This document shows positions 20,681 to 28,060 of a DNA stretch of 28,060 bases, in pieces. Location of the stretch: IMG/VR virus record IMGVR_UViG_3300017987_000293, positions 1-28,060 of that record; one strand, 5' to 3'. The translations under genes and the position numbers were made by a program. Every line of letters starts with the position of its first letter. The first letter of the stretch is position 1. A model generated the notes under the pieces. It was not told the DNA's origin, searched no databases, and saw only the letters and a program-made list of their open reading frames with translations. This DNA comes from a virus.

Positions 20681-22630
20681 TCACGCACCGTCATTGAGCT
20701 GCAGCGGCCGCCAGTCGATAACTTTGGCGCCCAGATCATAACGCACTTTCATTTTCATGCCGTCGACATCAAAGATCTCTTCGGAGTCGATGACCGGACC
20801 TTCTTCGCCCTGGAGTCTTGCCAGCTCGATGATGTCGGTCTGGTCGGCACTGGCGGCAAGATAGTGCGCGGTGATCGAAGTATCGTCAAGCCGCGGCTCA
20901 GCGATCGGAGTGACCCTGCCAGCGAAGAAATTCTCGTTTCCGACTTCGGTCGGCTGTGTGGCGGCGACCAGTTTATAAGCGGTCACCTGCAGGGCCACCG
21001 GGACGATCAGAAAAGCCGGCATGATGTCGATCTTCGCGCCGTCGACACCGGTCTGTTTTCTCATCGCTGCCCACATGGCAGTCAGGGTATCTTCAGCCAG
21101 GGCAGAGGCGCCAGTGCCGATATTGAGGTTTCCATGGTCCGCATGGAAGAGATCGGTGCCGTCGCCCATGGCAGCATTGGCGGTGAGCTGCGCCCAGACC
21201 AAATCGGCCTCGAGGTCAGCTGCACGGCGGCCGAATAGTTCCGGCTGACGCATGAAAGCGTTCAGATCATCATTGACCAGCATTTTCCTGGAAAACGTAA
21301 TGCGCTTTCCGTAGGTTTTCAGGTTGTATTCTTCCTTGGCTTCCCCGATCGTGCCTTCGGGAAACTCCCCGGAATCGCCCATTTCTTCGAGTGACTCACC
21401 TTCTCCCAGCTGCGTGCGCTGCACGGTCTTGAAATCGGGCACGCTCACCTGACGGGTGATCGGCTCCCAGGTCCGCGGCGCGCGCTCGTAAGCATCGCGC
21501 AGCGTCTTGTTTGCGACGTTCGCCAGGATATAAGGGAAGTCGCTGGTGGAGTGCGAGCCGGCGCGCAGGACCATCTTTGCAATCTCGTTGCGCGACATTC
21601 CGCGGGTGCGAACGCCAGCGGCCTCGAGACAATCGCGCGCCATGTCGATCATGGACAGGCCGCGGAATTCCCGACCGACGTCGGTCAGTTTATGGGCCTT
21701 GCTGTTCGAGCGATGCAAAATGGCGTTTTCCATCCCGCTTCGAATCGTGTCGCGCTGGTCTCTGGTGACCGCGACGTTCTGGCTTGAGGTCTGACCCTTG
21801 TCCTGGTCATCCTTTGCCATCTCGTCGATGACGAGTTTTCTGACCTCGTCGATCTTCTTGCCTTCTGCGATCCACTCGTCAGCGCGCTTTGCGTCAAGGC
21901 CGGCCTTTGACACAGTGTCGCGGATTTCTGCGGCGCGGGTGCGCTCGGCTTCGATGGCCTCAGCGCGCACCTTGTCAACGTCGACCTGCTCGGGTGCAGG
22001 CGCTTGCTGGCCTTCAGTCTTGTTTTCAGTCGTCATGTCTTCTTCCTTTCTTTCAATGATTTCACATTCATAGAAATCGCTATCTTCCCTTGCCTGCGCG
22101 CCTGCGTCGGCAGGAATAGGAACAGGTGATATTTCAACCGGCTCCCAGTCAGTGACCAGAAAGTGCCGGGTGCCGTCTTCGAGCGGTTTCTGCTCTTCGA
22201 CTTTGTAGACCTTGTAGCCTACGGAAACGCTGGACAGCGTGCCGCGTGCGAATTTGCGAAAGACAGCTTCGGCCTTGCCGACTTCGCCTTCTTTCGCGTC
22301 CTGCTGGTCGTCGTCAAAGCGCATAGTGGCCAGACCTACGCCGTTCTTGATCTTCGCCGACCCGCGAACGACCGAGCCGATCACGTCTTCGAGACTGTAG
22401 CGGCGATGAGCGTTGAGCACGGGTGCGCCGCCATTGAGCCGGTCAAGGCGCACATGGGAGCGCTTCATTGACAGCTCTTCGATGAATTCACCCTCAAACC
22501 AGGTTGCGCGTCTGACCTGGGCGCCCGTGGAAAAGGTGACATCGATAGTCCGCTTGTCGACATCCAGCGAAGACGGCGCCGTCGAAAACGCCCTCGACTG
22601 CAGACCCAAACTCATCTTTCTCGTTTCCAT
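20681..22630 (-). CDS. Prohead protease / major capsid protein fusion
   Basis: A 649-residue fusion of two usually separate head genes. Residues 1 to about 175 are an HK97-type (S78) prohead protease, with VLNAHRRYS placing catalytic H75 and TLSSVSVGYKV placing catalytic S136. Residues about 199-300 are charged and helical (VRAEAIEAERTRAAEIRDTV) and probably act as scaffold. The rest is an HK97-fold capsid protein (TWEPITRQVSVPDFKTVQRT, YGKRITFSRKMLVNDDLNAF, GRRAADLEADLVWAQLTANA). Start 22630 was preferred over 22654 because it follows the portal stop by one base and has a GAGGGAGAG site. Such fusions are known in other phages. An internal start at residue 199 is possible. Confidence 0.92.
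   Translation of the reverse strand: METRKMSLGLQSRAFSTAPSSLDVDKRTIDVTFSTGAQVRRATWFEGEFIEELSMKRSHVRLDRLNGGAPVLNAHRRYSLEDVIGSVVRGSAKIKNGVGLATMRFDDDQQDAKEGEVGKAEAVFRKFARGTLSSVSVGYKVYKVEEQKPLEDGTRHFLVTDWEPVEISPVPIPADAGAQAREDSDFYECEIIERKEEDMTTENKTEGQQAPAPEQVDVDKVRAEAIEAERTRAAEIRDTVSKAGLDAKRADEWIAEGKKIDEVRKLVIDEMAKDDQDKGQTSSQNVAVTRDQRDTIRSGMENAILHRSNSKAHKLTDVGREFRGLSMIDMARDCLEAAGVRTRGMSRNEIAKMVLRAGSHSTSDFPYILANVANKTLRDAYERAPRTWEPITRQVSVPDFKTVQRTQLGEGESLEEMGDSGEFPEGTIGEAKEEYNLKTYGKRITFSRKMLVNDDLNAFMRQPELFGRRAADLEADLVWAQLTANAAMGDGTDLFHADHGNLNIGTGASALAEDTLTAMWAAMRKQTGVDGAKIDIMPAFLIVPVALQVTAYKLVAATQPTEVGNENFFAGRVTPIAEPRLDDTSITAHYLAASADQTDIIELARLQGEEGPVIDSEEIFDVDGMKMKVRYDLGAKVIDWRPLQLNDGA
22034..22054 (-). 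promoter_or_regulatory. Internal ribosome-binding site and start within the protease-capsid fusion
   Basis: Just after the protease domain the coding strand reads GAAAGAAAGGAAGAAGACATG. The AAGGAAG core sits about 7 bases before an in-frame ATG (residue 199 of the fusion; MTTENKTEGQQ). Initiation here would make a 451-residue scaffold plus capsid protein lacking the protease, as lambda does with nested C/Nu3 starts. Purine-rich codons for Glu/Lys could create this by chance. Confidence 0.5.
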
Positions 22631-22631
22631 A

Positions 22632-24095
22632 TCACTCTCCCTCTGTGAAATCATCTTCCTGCGCTTTGCCGGCCGCGTTCACCTTGCGCGGATCGCTGTC
22701 AAGGACAAGATCCAGCCGGTCGATCGTTTCGTTATCGGCCTTGATTTTTGCGAAGTGGTCATCCGGATGACTGCCGCCCTCTCGGATGACATCAGACAGC
22801 GTCTCGATGCCGCCGCGGATTGCTTTGATCTTTGCCGGGATTTCCTTTGTCGGATCAATCATCTGGCGCTTTGGCGCGGACCAGTGGGCGGTCAGGTCAT
22901 CGGCCGTCTGCCCCAGGATCGCAGCTGTGTTTTTGAACCACTGAAAAATCGGATCGTTCATAAGCGGGTTGAGCACATGCACGCGCCAGCTGTCGATATT
23001 GCGCCCGAATTCAAGCCAGCCCATGCGAGCAGACGAGAAATTAACTTTCGACAGATCACCGGCAAGGGTTTCATATGACACGCCCAGGCCGACCGATATT
23101 GCACGCAGCACGGTGGCGGTATAGTTGTCATATTCTTCGCCTGCCCCTGGCGGGGACGCGAAGTGAACCGTCTTCCCGGGTGGCAGGATCTCGATCTGAC
23201 CGGGCTCAACTTTCTCGCCGAGCTCTTCTTTCTGGGTGTCAGTCAGCGGAGTTTCAGGCGCCTCGATGTCGGATATGAACACCGAAAAGCAGGCCGCTAT
23301 TTTCTGGCGCACCAGCTGAGCGTCTTCGTATTCATCGAAATCACGCAGGCGGATCATGACCGGAGCCAGCCAGGGGACTCCGCGGATTTGTCCTGGTCGG
23401 TCAATGCGGAATATGTGCAGGATGTCTTCGGCGGGAATTCGGACGGTCTCAAGGGAAGTGAACCCGCGCGGTGAGTTTATCCCTGTGTTTCCGGGATGAT
23501 CCTTGTAAAGATGATAGGCCACCCGGCGACCCTGGGCGTCGAATTCGATACCCTGGATCACCCGGTTTTCGCCAAACTGCGTCACGGTCGTTGAGATGAA
23601 ATCTGACTCGAGCACCTGCAGGCGCAGCGGGAATTCATCAGTCGTGCGCCAGCGCCGAATCAGGACTTCGCCGGATTCGACGACCGAGCGCTTGACCAGG
23701 CGCTGCATACTATAAATGTTATGAACGCCATCATAGTCAATATTTGGAGTCTCTGCCCAGGACTTCCACAGCTGCCGAGCACTGTCAGCGGCCGCGGGAG
23801 TCGCACTTGAAAAGTGCGGCATGATTCCTTTGCCGACCACATTCGTGGCAATCAGCGCGATGCCGCGGGCAGCGTAAGGGTTGTTTCTGACCAGATCGCG
23901 CGAGCGATTTCGAAGGATCGGCAGCGCAGCCGAGATCTCAGAGATAGCAGAAGAGCTGCCAGTCTTCCAGCCGACGGTGCGCCTGCTCTTTGCCGCGCCT
24001 TCATATTTTCTGATTTCAGAGATGGCCGCACGATAGCGGGCACGCTTGAACTGAGCGGCCGGTGAAAACCAGCCGATGCACTTATCAATCCACAT
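22632..24095 (-). CDS. Portal protein, lambda gpB-like
   Basis: A 487-residue portal of the lambda gpB family (Phage_portal_2; lambda gpB 533). It forms the dodecameric ring through which DNA is packaged and ejected, and to which the terminase and connector bind. Visible marks are RNNPYAARGIALIATNVVGK near residues 70-89, the ESGEVLIRRW strand, the GLGVSYETLAGDLSKVNFSS segment (near 335) and the SARMGWLEFGRNIDSW helix. The start codon overlaps the gpW stop (TAATG). The last residues (DDFTEGE) lie next to the start of the protease-capsid gene. Confidence 0.93.
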   Translation of the reverse strand: MWIDKCIGWFSPAAQFKRARYRAAISEIRKYEGAAKSRRTVGWKTGSSSAISEISAALPILRNRSRDLVRNNPYAARGIALIATNVVGKGIMPHFSSATPAAADSARQLWKSWAETPNIDYDGVHNIYSMQRLVKRSVVESGEVLIRRWRTTDEFPLRLQVLESDFISTTVTQFGENRVIQGIEFDAQGRRVAYHLYKDHPGNTGINSPRGFTSLETVRIPAEDILHIFRIDRPGQIRGVPWLAPVMIRLRDFDEYEDAQLVRQKIAACFSVFISDIEAPETPLTDTQKEELGEKVEPGQIEILPPGKTVHFASPPGAGEEYDNYTATVLRAISVGLGVSYETLAGDLSKVNFSSARMGWLEFGRNIDSWRVHVLNPLMNDPIFQWFKNTAAILGQTADDLTAHWSAPKRQMIDPTKEIPAKIKAIRGGIETLSDVIREGGSHPDDHFAKIKADNETIDRLDLVLDSDPRKVNAAGKAQEDDFTEGE

Positions 24096-24298
24096 TACAG
24101 ACCCTTATCGTGCTTTGCTAGCAGGCGCACACCGCGGCCGGTCAGGCCGAGCGCCTGGCGCATGCGGTCGCGGATCGCCATCATTTCGCTGAGCGATCGA
24201 TACCAGATTTCCTTGTCGGTGTATTTGACTCTGAGTGTCCCGGATGCGATTGCGCTTTCAAGTGCTTCGAGGTCAGCTTGCGTCCAGGTCGTTGTCAT
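24095..24298 (-). CDS. Head-tail joining protein, lambda gpW-like
   Basis: A 67-residue protein (lambda gpW 68). ATG 24298 was chosen because it overlaps the terminase stop as TAATG and gives the family length; a GTG nine bases upstream is possible. The sequence WTQADLEALESAIASGTLRV, then KYTDKEIWYRSLSEMMAIRD, matches the gpW fold: helix, beta-hairpin with an aromatic Trp-Tyr pair, and helix. It seals the portal after packaging and provides the platform for the connector. Confidence 0.85.
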   Translation of the reverse strand: MTTTWTQADLEALESAIASGTLRVKYTDKEIWYRSLSEMMAIRDRMRQALGLTGRGVRLLAKHDKGL

Positions 24299-27200
24299 TA
24301 AAGCCACCCACTGCGCCTGCGCCTTATAGGCGGCGCTCGTTGAGTTGAGTCTGCTTGCTTGCTTTCAATTGTAACATTCTTTCCAGCAATGTCATCCCAG
24401 TGCTTGTCGGTGAAGCGGTCGATCCCGATGACTGCTGCGGCTGCCCTGGCGTAAATGCGACAATCGAGCGCTTCGTTTCTGTCGCGGACTTTCTGCCATT
24501 CCGGTCTCTTGTAGCCTTTCACGAATCTAACGATAACCGCTTCCGCCGTCAACTGCTTGAAGAAGTCTTCGCCGTATTCAGGGAAGTGACAATACCCCGG
24601 CGGATCTTCTTCACCTTCGCCGGCCTTGTCCTGACGCAGCCAGCCATAGAGCTCTGTCTTCAACAGATTCACGCCGACGGTCCAGACTTTCGTGCCTTTT
24701 TTTATAGTGCGGCCGCCGCGTGTCACGTCCACAGCCTTCGGCTGTGATATCGTCGTGGTCTGTCGATCACTGCCTTTTATCGGCACTATTTGAGTCGGAC
24801 TGAATTTTCTGCAATAATCATAAACCGTCTGAGTGGCATATCCGGAGTCGACCGCAAAGAGTCGGACCGAAAGGCCGCGACGTTCATCGTCAATGAGCGG
24901 CCAGGTTTCCGACATCATCTTAGTCAGTTCGTTCCAAGGTCCGACCGTATTCGTCTTTCCAAGAATCACGCGATATTCGATTGACCATGTGACTTTGTTT
25001 CTTCCCCACCCGACCACTTCGACCTCAAGGCGATCTTCTTGCACGTCGACGCCGGCAGTCAGGAAGAAGACGCCCTTTGGGATTTTCCCGACCGGATACT
25101 GCTCGCGCCGCTCATAAAGTCGGTGCCAGTCGGGGACTTCAGTCTTTTCTTTCCAGGTCTCGCCCAGTGCGGTGTTCACAAACGAGCGCAGGAGCTCTGG
25201 AATCTTACAGGCACGCAGCCAGTCTTCGGCCATCTCTTCCCACGAATACCAGCCGACCGGTGAATACAGGGCATTTAGGTGAAAGCCAGCGATGTCGGAC
25301 TCTGCGGTCTTTACCCAGCGACCGGCTTTTAACATTTTAGTTTTCATCCAGTTTTTGATATGACCAGCACAGGACTCGCACTCATACCAGGCCGTCTTCG
25401 GCCGGTCTTTATGCCACTTCAGATTTTTCCAGACCAGTCTTTGATAGTGTCCGCACAGCGGACAGGGCACATGAAAATATCGCTTATCGCTCAGCTCAAA
25501 GAGCCTGGCGATCTTCGATCGGTCTTCAAGCGTCGGTGTGCTGGCATAGAATGTCTTGCGCCGCGTAAACGTGCGCTGGCGGGCGCGGGCCAGCTCGAGC
25601 GGCGATCCCTCGTTGTCGACGTCCTCGGGATACGCGTCAATTTCATCAGGGAAAACGAACCTGGCCGGCATCGACCTCAAGCCGACTGCTGAATTCGCAC
25701 CGGTCATCAGCAGGGTGCCGCCGATGAAATCTTTCTGCAGCACGGTGTTGCCGCTGTCGCGGCTTCGCTTTGATTTGACTTTCTCACTCAGGTCCGGGCA
25801 ATCTTCAATCATCGGGTCGATGCGTTGCTTGCTGTAGCGCTTTGCCAGTTCGACAGTGGGCTGAATTGCCAGAATGGGCGCCGGGCTGTGATCGATCAGA
25901 TAGCCGATCCAGTTGTTTCCCGCTTCGGTGTTATGCGTCGGGATCAGTTCGTTTCCGACCAGAAATAGATGATCGTCCGAATCGACAGCCAGACATTTCG
26001 TCTGAAACGGCGCCACTTTCTCGACTTTCTTTATTCTTCTGTTGAGGACTTCAGACTGACGTCTCGGGATTTTTTGCCTGGCTGATTTTCTTTTCACATT
26101 GAAGACACGCAGACCAGTGGGGCGGAAATGAACGAGATGGACATCTTGAATTCCCCAACCACTCTTCTGTTCTTCAGCTGGCTTTGTCCTGATCGACGCA
26201 CGCATTCCCAGCGAACATACTAAGTGCTGAACCTGCTCGGCCAGCTGTCTGTTTGTGTTGCTGAATTCACAAAGGCCGTGCTTTGCGCAATACCCGTCAG
26301 TATCCATCAGCCCGCGGAGCAGTGATAGTCGTTGATCGAATGATGCTCTCAGATATTCATCAGGAATGTGCTTATTTCTATGTACGCCGATTTCTCTTAA
26401 AACGGTCCCGAATTTTTTCTTGCTTGGCAGGGTTTTCGTCCCGAACCTTGAATCATATGATCTTCGTCTATGACACTCCCGACAACGTCCATGGATCGTC
26501 CCGACTTCGGCCAGGTTGTGACCTCTGAAGCACTGGCCATTGCTGTGTCCGATTGGATCTATGACAATTTCCAAAACGGAATCATATCTGCGTTCTGTGT
26601 CTTCGATAGCTACCAGGTGCCCGCCGACTTTTATGTGATGCGCGATTTCTTCGGCGTCGTCACGAAAAACAGTCAGTCTGTTTGAGTTTCTGTTTCCGTC
26701 GCCCAGCCAGGCGCCGAGTGCATATGGTGCTATCTCAAATTCTTTGGCGCTGCATTTCAGATAGCTGGCAATCCCGATCCTGTATCTGTTTCGATTGCCT
26801 GACTTGTATGCTTTAAAGATGTCAGCTGTGCTCAAAGTCTTCTCAGTGAACCTGCCCCTGAAACTATCTTCTTCAATAGTCCACAGATGCCTTCCATCGC
26901 ATCTCACTGTAGATCTGTCGTCGAACGTCACCAGATAGCATTCATCGTTTTCAAAGATTTCAGAAACACCGATGACTCGTTTCGCTTCACCGCTGACACC
27001 GAAAACTTCATCGCCTTCTTTTATTTCGCCGATCGTTTTGAATCCAACTGGTGTCGCGACCTTTATGTCGAGCGCCAAAGGCGCGCCGATCTGCGAGCAT
27101 TTTTGAAAGACAATCTCTTTCGTCGGATCGTGCGCACTCAAAACGTCCATGATCTCTTTCATATATGGAGTGCGACTGGTGCGGTATCTGCCAGGTTCGG

Positions 27201-27321
27201 CACTGGCGCGCGTTGAGAGGTATCGATACTTGTCCGCCCATTCGCTGACGGTGAGCCGGTCTGGCGGCTTCAGTTCACGAAGGAAAACTGCAGTGCTGTT
27301 AAAGCGATGTTCACTCATCAA
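24298..27321 (-). CDS. Terminase large subunit (lambda gpA-like) with in-frame intein
   Basis: A 1007-residue precursor. Removing residues 81-464 leaves a 623-residue GpA-type terminase (lambda gpA 641), the ATPase-nuclease that cuts concatemeric DNA and drives it into the prohead. Host parts seen: the Walker A-like loop, rebuilt on splicing as QIGATEAGNNW; Walker B in MPARFVFPDEIDAYPED (D559, E560); a zinc ribbon with C620, C623, C648 and C651; and nuclease acidic residues D758 (AGVDVQEDRLEV), D825 (FAVDSGYAT) and D953 (NEALDCRIYARA). The intein interrupts the ATP-binding loop, so terminase activity should depend on splicing. The start MMSEH lies within the end of the small membrane gene. 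Confidence 0.93.
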   Translation of the reverse strand: MMSEHRFNSTAVFLRELKPPDRLTVSEWADKYRYLSTRASAEPGRYRTSRTPYMKEIMDVLSAHDPTKEIVFQKCSQIGAPLALDIKVATPVGFKTIGEIKEGDEVFGVSGEAKRVIGVSEIFENDECYLVTFDDRSTVRCDGRHLWTIEEDSFRGRFTEKTLSTADIFKAYKSGNRNRYRIGIASYLKCSAKEFEIAPYALGAWLGDGNRNSNRLTVFRDDAEEIAHHIKVGGHLVAIEDTERRYDSVLEIVIDPIGHSNGQCFRGHNLAEVGTIHGRCRECHRRRSYDSRFGTKTLPSKKKFGTVLREIGVHRNKHIPDEYLRASFDQRLSLLRGLMDTDGYCAKHGLCEFSNTNRQLAEQVQHLVCSLGMRASIRTKPAEEQKSGWGIQDVHLVHFRPTGLRVFNVKRKSARQKIPRRQSEVLNRRIKKVEKVAPFQTKCLAVDSDDHLFLVGNELIPTHNTEAGNNWIGYLIDHSPAPILAIQPTVELAKRYSKQRIDPMIEDCPDLSEKVKSKRSRDSGNTVLQKDFIGGTLLMTGANSAVGLRSMPARFVFPDEIDAYPEDVDNEGSPLELARARQRTFTRRKTFYASTPTLEDRSKIARLFELSDKRYFHVPCPLCGHYQRLVWKNLKWHKDRPKTAWYECESCAGHIKNWMKTKMLKAGRWVKTAESDIAGFHLNALYSPVGWYSWEEMAEDWLRACKIPELLRSFVNTALGETWKEKTEVPDWHRLYERREQYPVGKIPKGVFFLTAGVDVQEDRLEVEVVGWGRNKVTWSIEYRVILGKTNTVGPWNELTKMMSETWPLIDDERRGLSVRLFAVDSGYATQTVYDYCRKFSPTQIVPIKGSDRQTTTISQPKAVDVTRGGRTIKKGTKVWTVGVNLLKTELYGWLRQDKAGEGEEDPPGYCHFPEYGEDFFKQLTAEAVIVRFVKGYKRPEWQKVRDRNEALDCRIYARAAAAVIGIDRFTDKHWDDIAGKNVTIESKQADSTQRAPPIRRRRSGWL
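25930..27081 (-). mobile_element. Class 3 intein with LAGLIDADG homing endonuclease, in the terminase gene
   Basis: A 384-residue intein, residues P81 to N464 of the precursor (N-terminal Ala at 80 is an alternative boundary). It lacks a Cys or Ser at position 1 but has the class 3 Trp-Cys-Thr signature: W147 in block B (GRHLWTI, with His145 at B10), C443 in block F (TKCLAVDSDDHLFLVG) and T462 in block G (PTHN followed by Thr+1). In class 3 inteins the block F Cys starts splicing. Endonuclease motifs ALGAWLGDGN (acidic D208) and LLRGLMDTDGYC (acidic D342) are intact, so homing activity is predicted. A Cys/His cluster lies between them. DNA here appears more AT-rich than the surrounding terminase gene. 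Confidence 0.93.
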
Positions 27322-27499
27322 CTACCTTGGAGCCCAGCAGAATGCACCAGGCGAGCAGTCCGCTGACCGAGACAACACCGGTCACGATCATCGCCGCTGC
27401 CCACCAGACTTCCATTCCCAGAAACTGGTGCTTTGCCGCCCAGGCCGCTGCGCAGCTGATGACTGACATTGCGATCGTGGCAAAGAGAAGTTTGTTCAT
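27311..27499 (-). CDS. Small membrane protein between terminase genes
   Basis: A 62-residue protein with two hydrophobic segments: an N-terminal one (LLFATIAMSVISCAAAWAA) that could be a signal or a first helix, and a second (AAAMIVTGVVSVSGLLAWCI) spanning the membrane. The start overlaps the small terminase stop (ATGA) and its end overlaps the terminase start, so it is clearly translated with them. No family is recognised. It may be an early-expressed membrane protein placed here by chance, or a superinfection or lysis accessory factor. Confidence 0.6.
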   Translation of the reverse strand: MNKLLFATIAMSVISCAAAWAAKHQFLGMEVWWAAAMIVTGVVSVSGLLAWCILLGSKVVDE

Positions 27500-27993
27500 G
27501 AATACCTACTCTCATAGTTCGACAGCTCTTCCAGGACTGTCCTGATCTCAGCTGTCAGCATGTTCTCGACTTTCAGTGGATCGGTTTCGGCGGCCAGGTC
27601 GACTGATATCCTGGTCGGCATATCCAACAAAGCATTCCGGACAGCGCGCGCCGTCGTGATCGCCTGCTCTTTGATGATGGCCACCGGCAGCAGGAGACCC
27701 TGTCGTTCTTCGACTTGCATCCTGGCCAGCTCGGCGTTATAGCGTTCACGCTTCGCTCGCTCGCTTGCGTAAGTGATCTTGCCGTCGCTGTCGCCGTCGC
27801 AGATGTTATCTGCTTTCATCTTCGTGTTTTCTTCCCAAGCGGCGTCAGCTTCTTCGACCGGGATCTGGTAGTTCCTGCCTACTTTTCTGGCAGGTATCCT
27901 TCCGGCCTTGATCGCCTGAGTGACTGACTTTTGGTCAACTCCGCGCCGTTTCGCGTATTCCCGGACTCCGACTTCGTTCGCTGTTTTATCCAT
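27496..27993 (-). CDS. Terminase small subunit, lambda Nu1-like
   Basis: A 165-residue protein (lambda Nu1 181) that recognises the packaging site and recruits the large subunit. The N-terminal 50 residues form a winged helix-turn-helix: VREYAKRRGVDQKSVTQAIK, then AGRIPARKVGRNYQIPVEEA, where the Gly-Arg-Ile-Pro and Gln-Ile-Pro turns are typical of Nu1. The central helix is charged (SERAKRERYNAELARMQVEE), and the C-terminal region (LPVAIIKEQAITTARAVRNA) would bind the large subunit. It is first in the visible late operon, and the packaging site is expected just upstream. Confidence 0.9.
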   Translation of the reverse strand: MDKTANEVGVREYAKRRGVDQKSVTQAIKAGRIPARKVGRNYQIPVEEADAAWEENTKMKADNICDGDSDGKITYASERAKRERYNAELARMQVEERQGLLLPVAIIKEQAITTARAVRNALLDMPTRISVDLAAETDPLKVENMLTAEIRTVLEELSNYESRYS

Positions 27994-28060
27994 GATCCCG
28001 GCGTCTTAAGGACGTTCCAAAAAATGCAAAAAGTAGAGTTTTTCTGCGCGGTGCCCTACC

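Noticed and set aside
20657-21238. Plus-strand open frame of 193 codons
   Set aside because: Opposite the capsid coding region, with no start signal or recognisable domain.
24298-27321. Terminase broken by insertion or frameshift
   Set aside because: The insert is in frame, has intact splicing and endonuclease motifs, and both terminase halves remain complete.
27994-28060. cos packaging site
   Set aside because: Position before the small terminase is right, and the stretch holds A/T runs and a GC-rich end, but I see no clear cohesive-end symmetry; cut off by the window edge.
1-28060. tRNA genes, integrase, repressor or attachment site
   Set aside because: None recognised in the window; lysogeny functions, if any, lie outside it.

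Overview
This window is a phage or prophage segment, almost fully coding. It carries the late (structural and lysis) genes of a contractile-tailed virus on the minus strand, running from about 27990 down to 2186. A short plus-strand module (about 1-2135) converges on the end of that late operon. Amidase-type lysis genes with a possible lipoprotein spanin, a lambda gpA-type terminase and Mu-type tail genes suggest a Gram-negative host, probably a proteobacterium. I cannot name the host from sequence alone, and both window ends cut through the element. Genes are packed with ATGA, TGATG and TAATG overlaps, so translational coupling is probably general.

Right part (27993 to 19362), packaging and head: Nu1-like small terminase, a small membrane protein, a gpA-type large terminase split by an in-frame 384-residue intein, a gpW-like joining protein, a gpB-like portal, a prohead protease fused to the major capsid protein, a DUF2190 decoration-like protein, a gpFII-like head-tail connector and a tail-terminator-like protein. 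A perfect hairpin follows the capsid gene.

Middle part (19352 to 9012), Mu-like contractile tail in Mu order: DUF2635 (gp38-like), sheath (gpL), tube (gpM), tail assembly chaperone with a P2 E/E'-type -1 frameshift, tape measure, gpN-type, gpP/gp44, gp45 spike, a small hydrophobic protein, gp46, gp47, gp48 and a tail-fibre-like protein. The virion therefore appears to pair a lambda-type packaging and portal machine with a Mu-type tail.

Left late part (8986 to 2186): a fibre-like protein with an N-terminal hydrophobic leader, a lysis cassette (two small membrane or helical proteins, an overlapping i-spanin/o-spanin-like pair, and a T7-lysozyme-type amidase), then a run of small beta-rich or fibre-like proteins, three of which share one N-terminal module. 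It ends with a permuted papain-like peptidase and two short structural-looking proteins.

Plus-strand module (1 to 2135): the C-terminus of an Ala/Trp/Asp/Arg 4-residue repeat protein encoded by eighteen 12-bp repeats, a YqaJ/lambda-exonuclease-like recombinase, a 55-residue zinc ribbon, a Lar-like antirestriction protein, a Cys-rich protein, a possibly frameshifted mini-gene and a small membrane peptide.

The most notable items are the terminase intein, which has the complete Trp-Cys-Thr signature of class 3 inteins plus a zinc-knuckle-like insertion in its homing endonuclease; the frameshift site with a GNRA-loop hairpin at canonical spacing; and an internal ribosome-binding site that could release the capsid protein independently of its fused protease.
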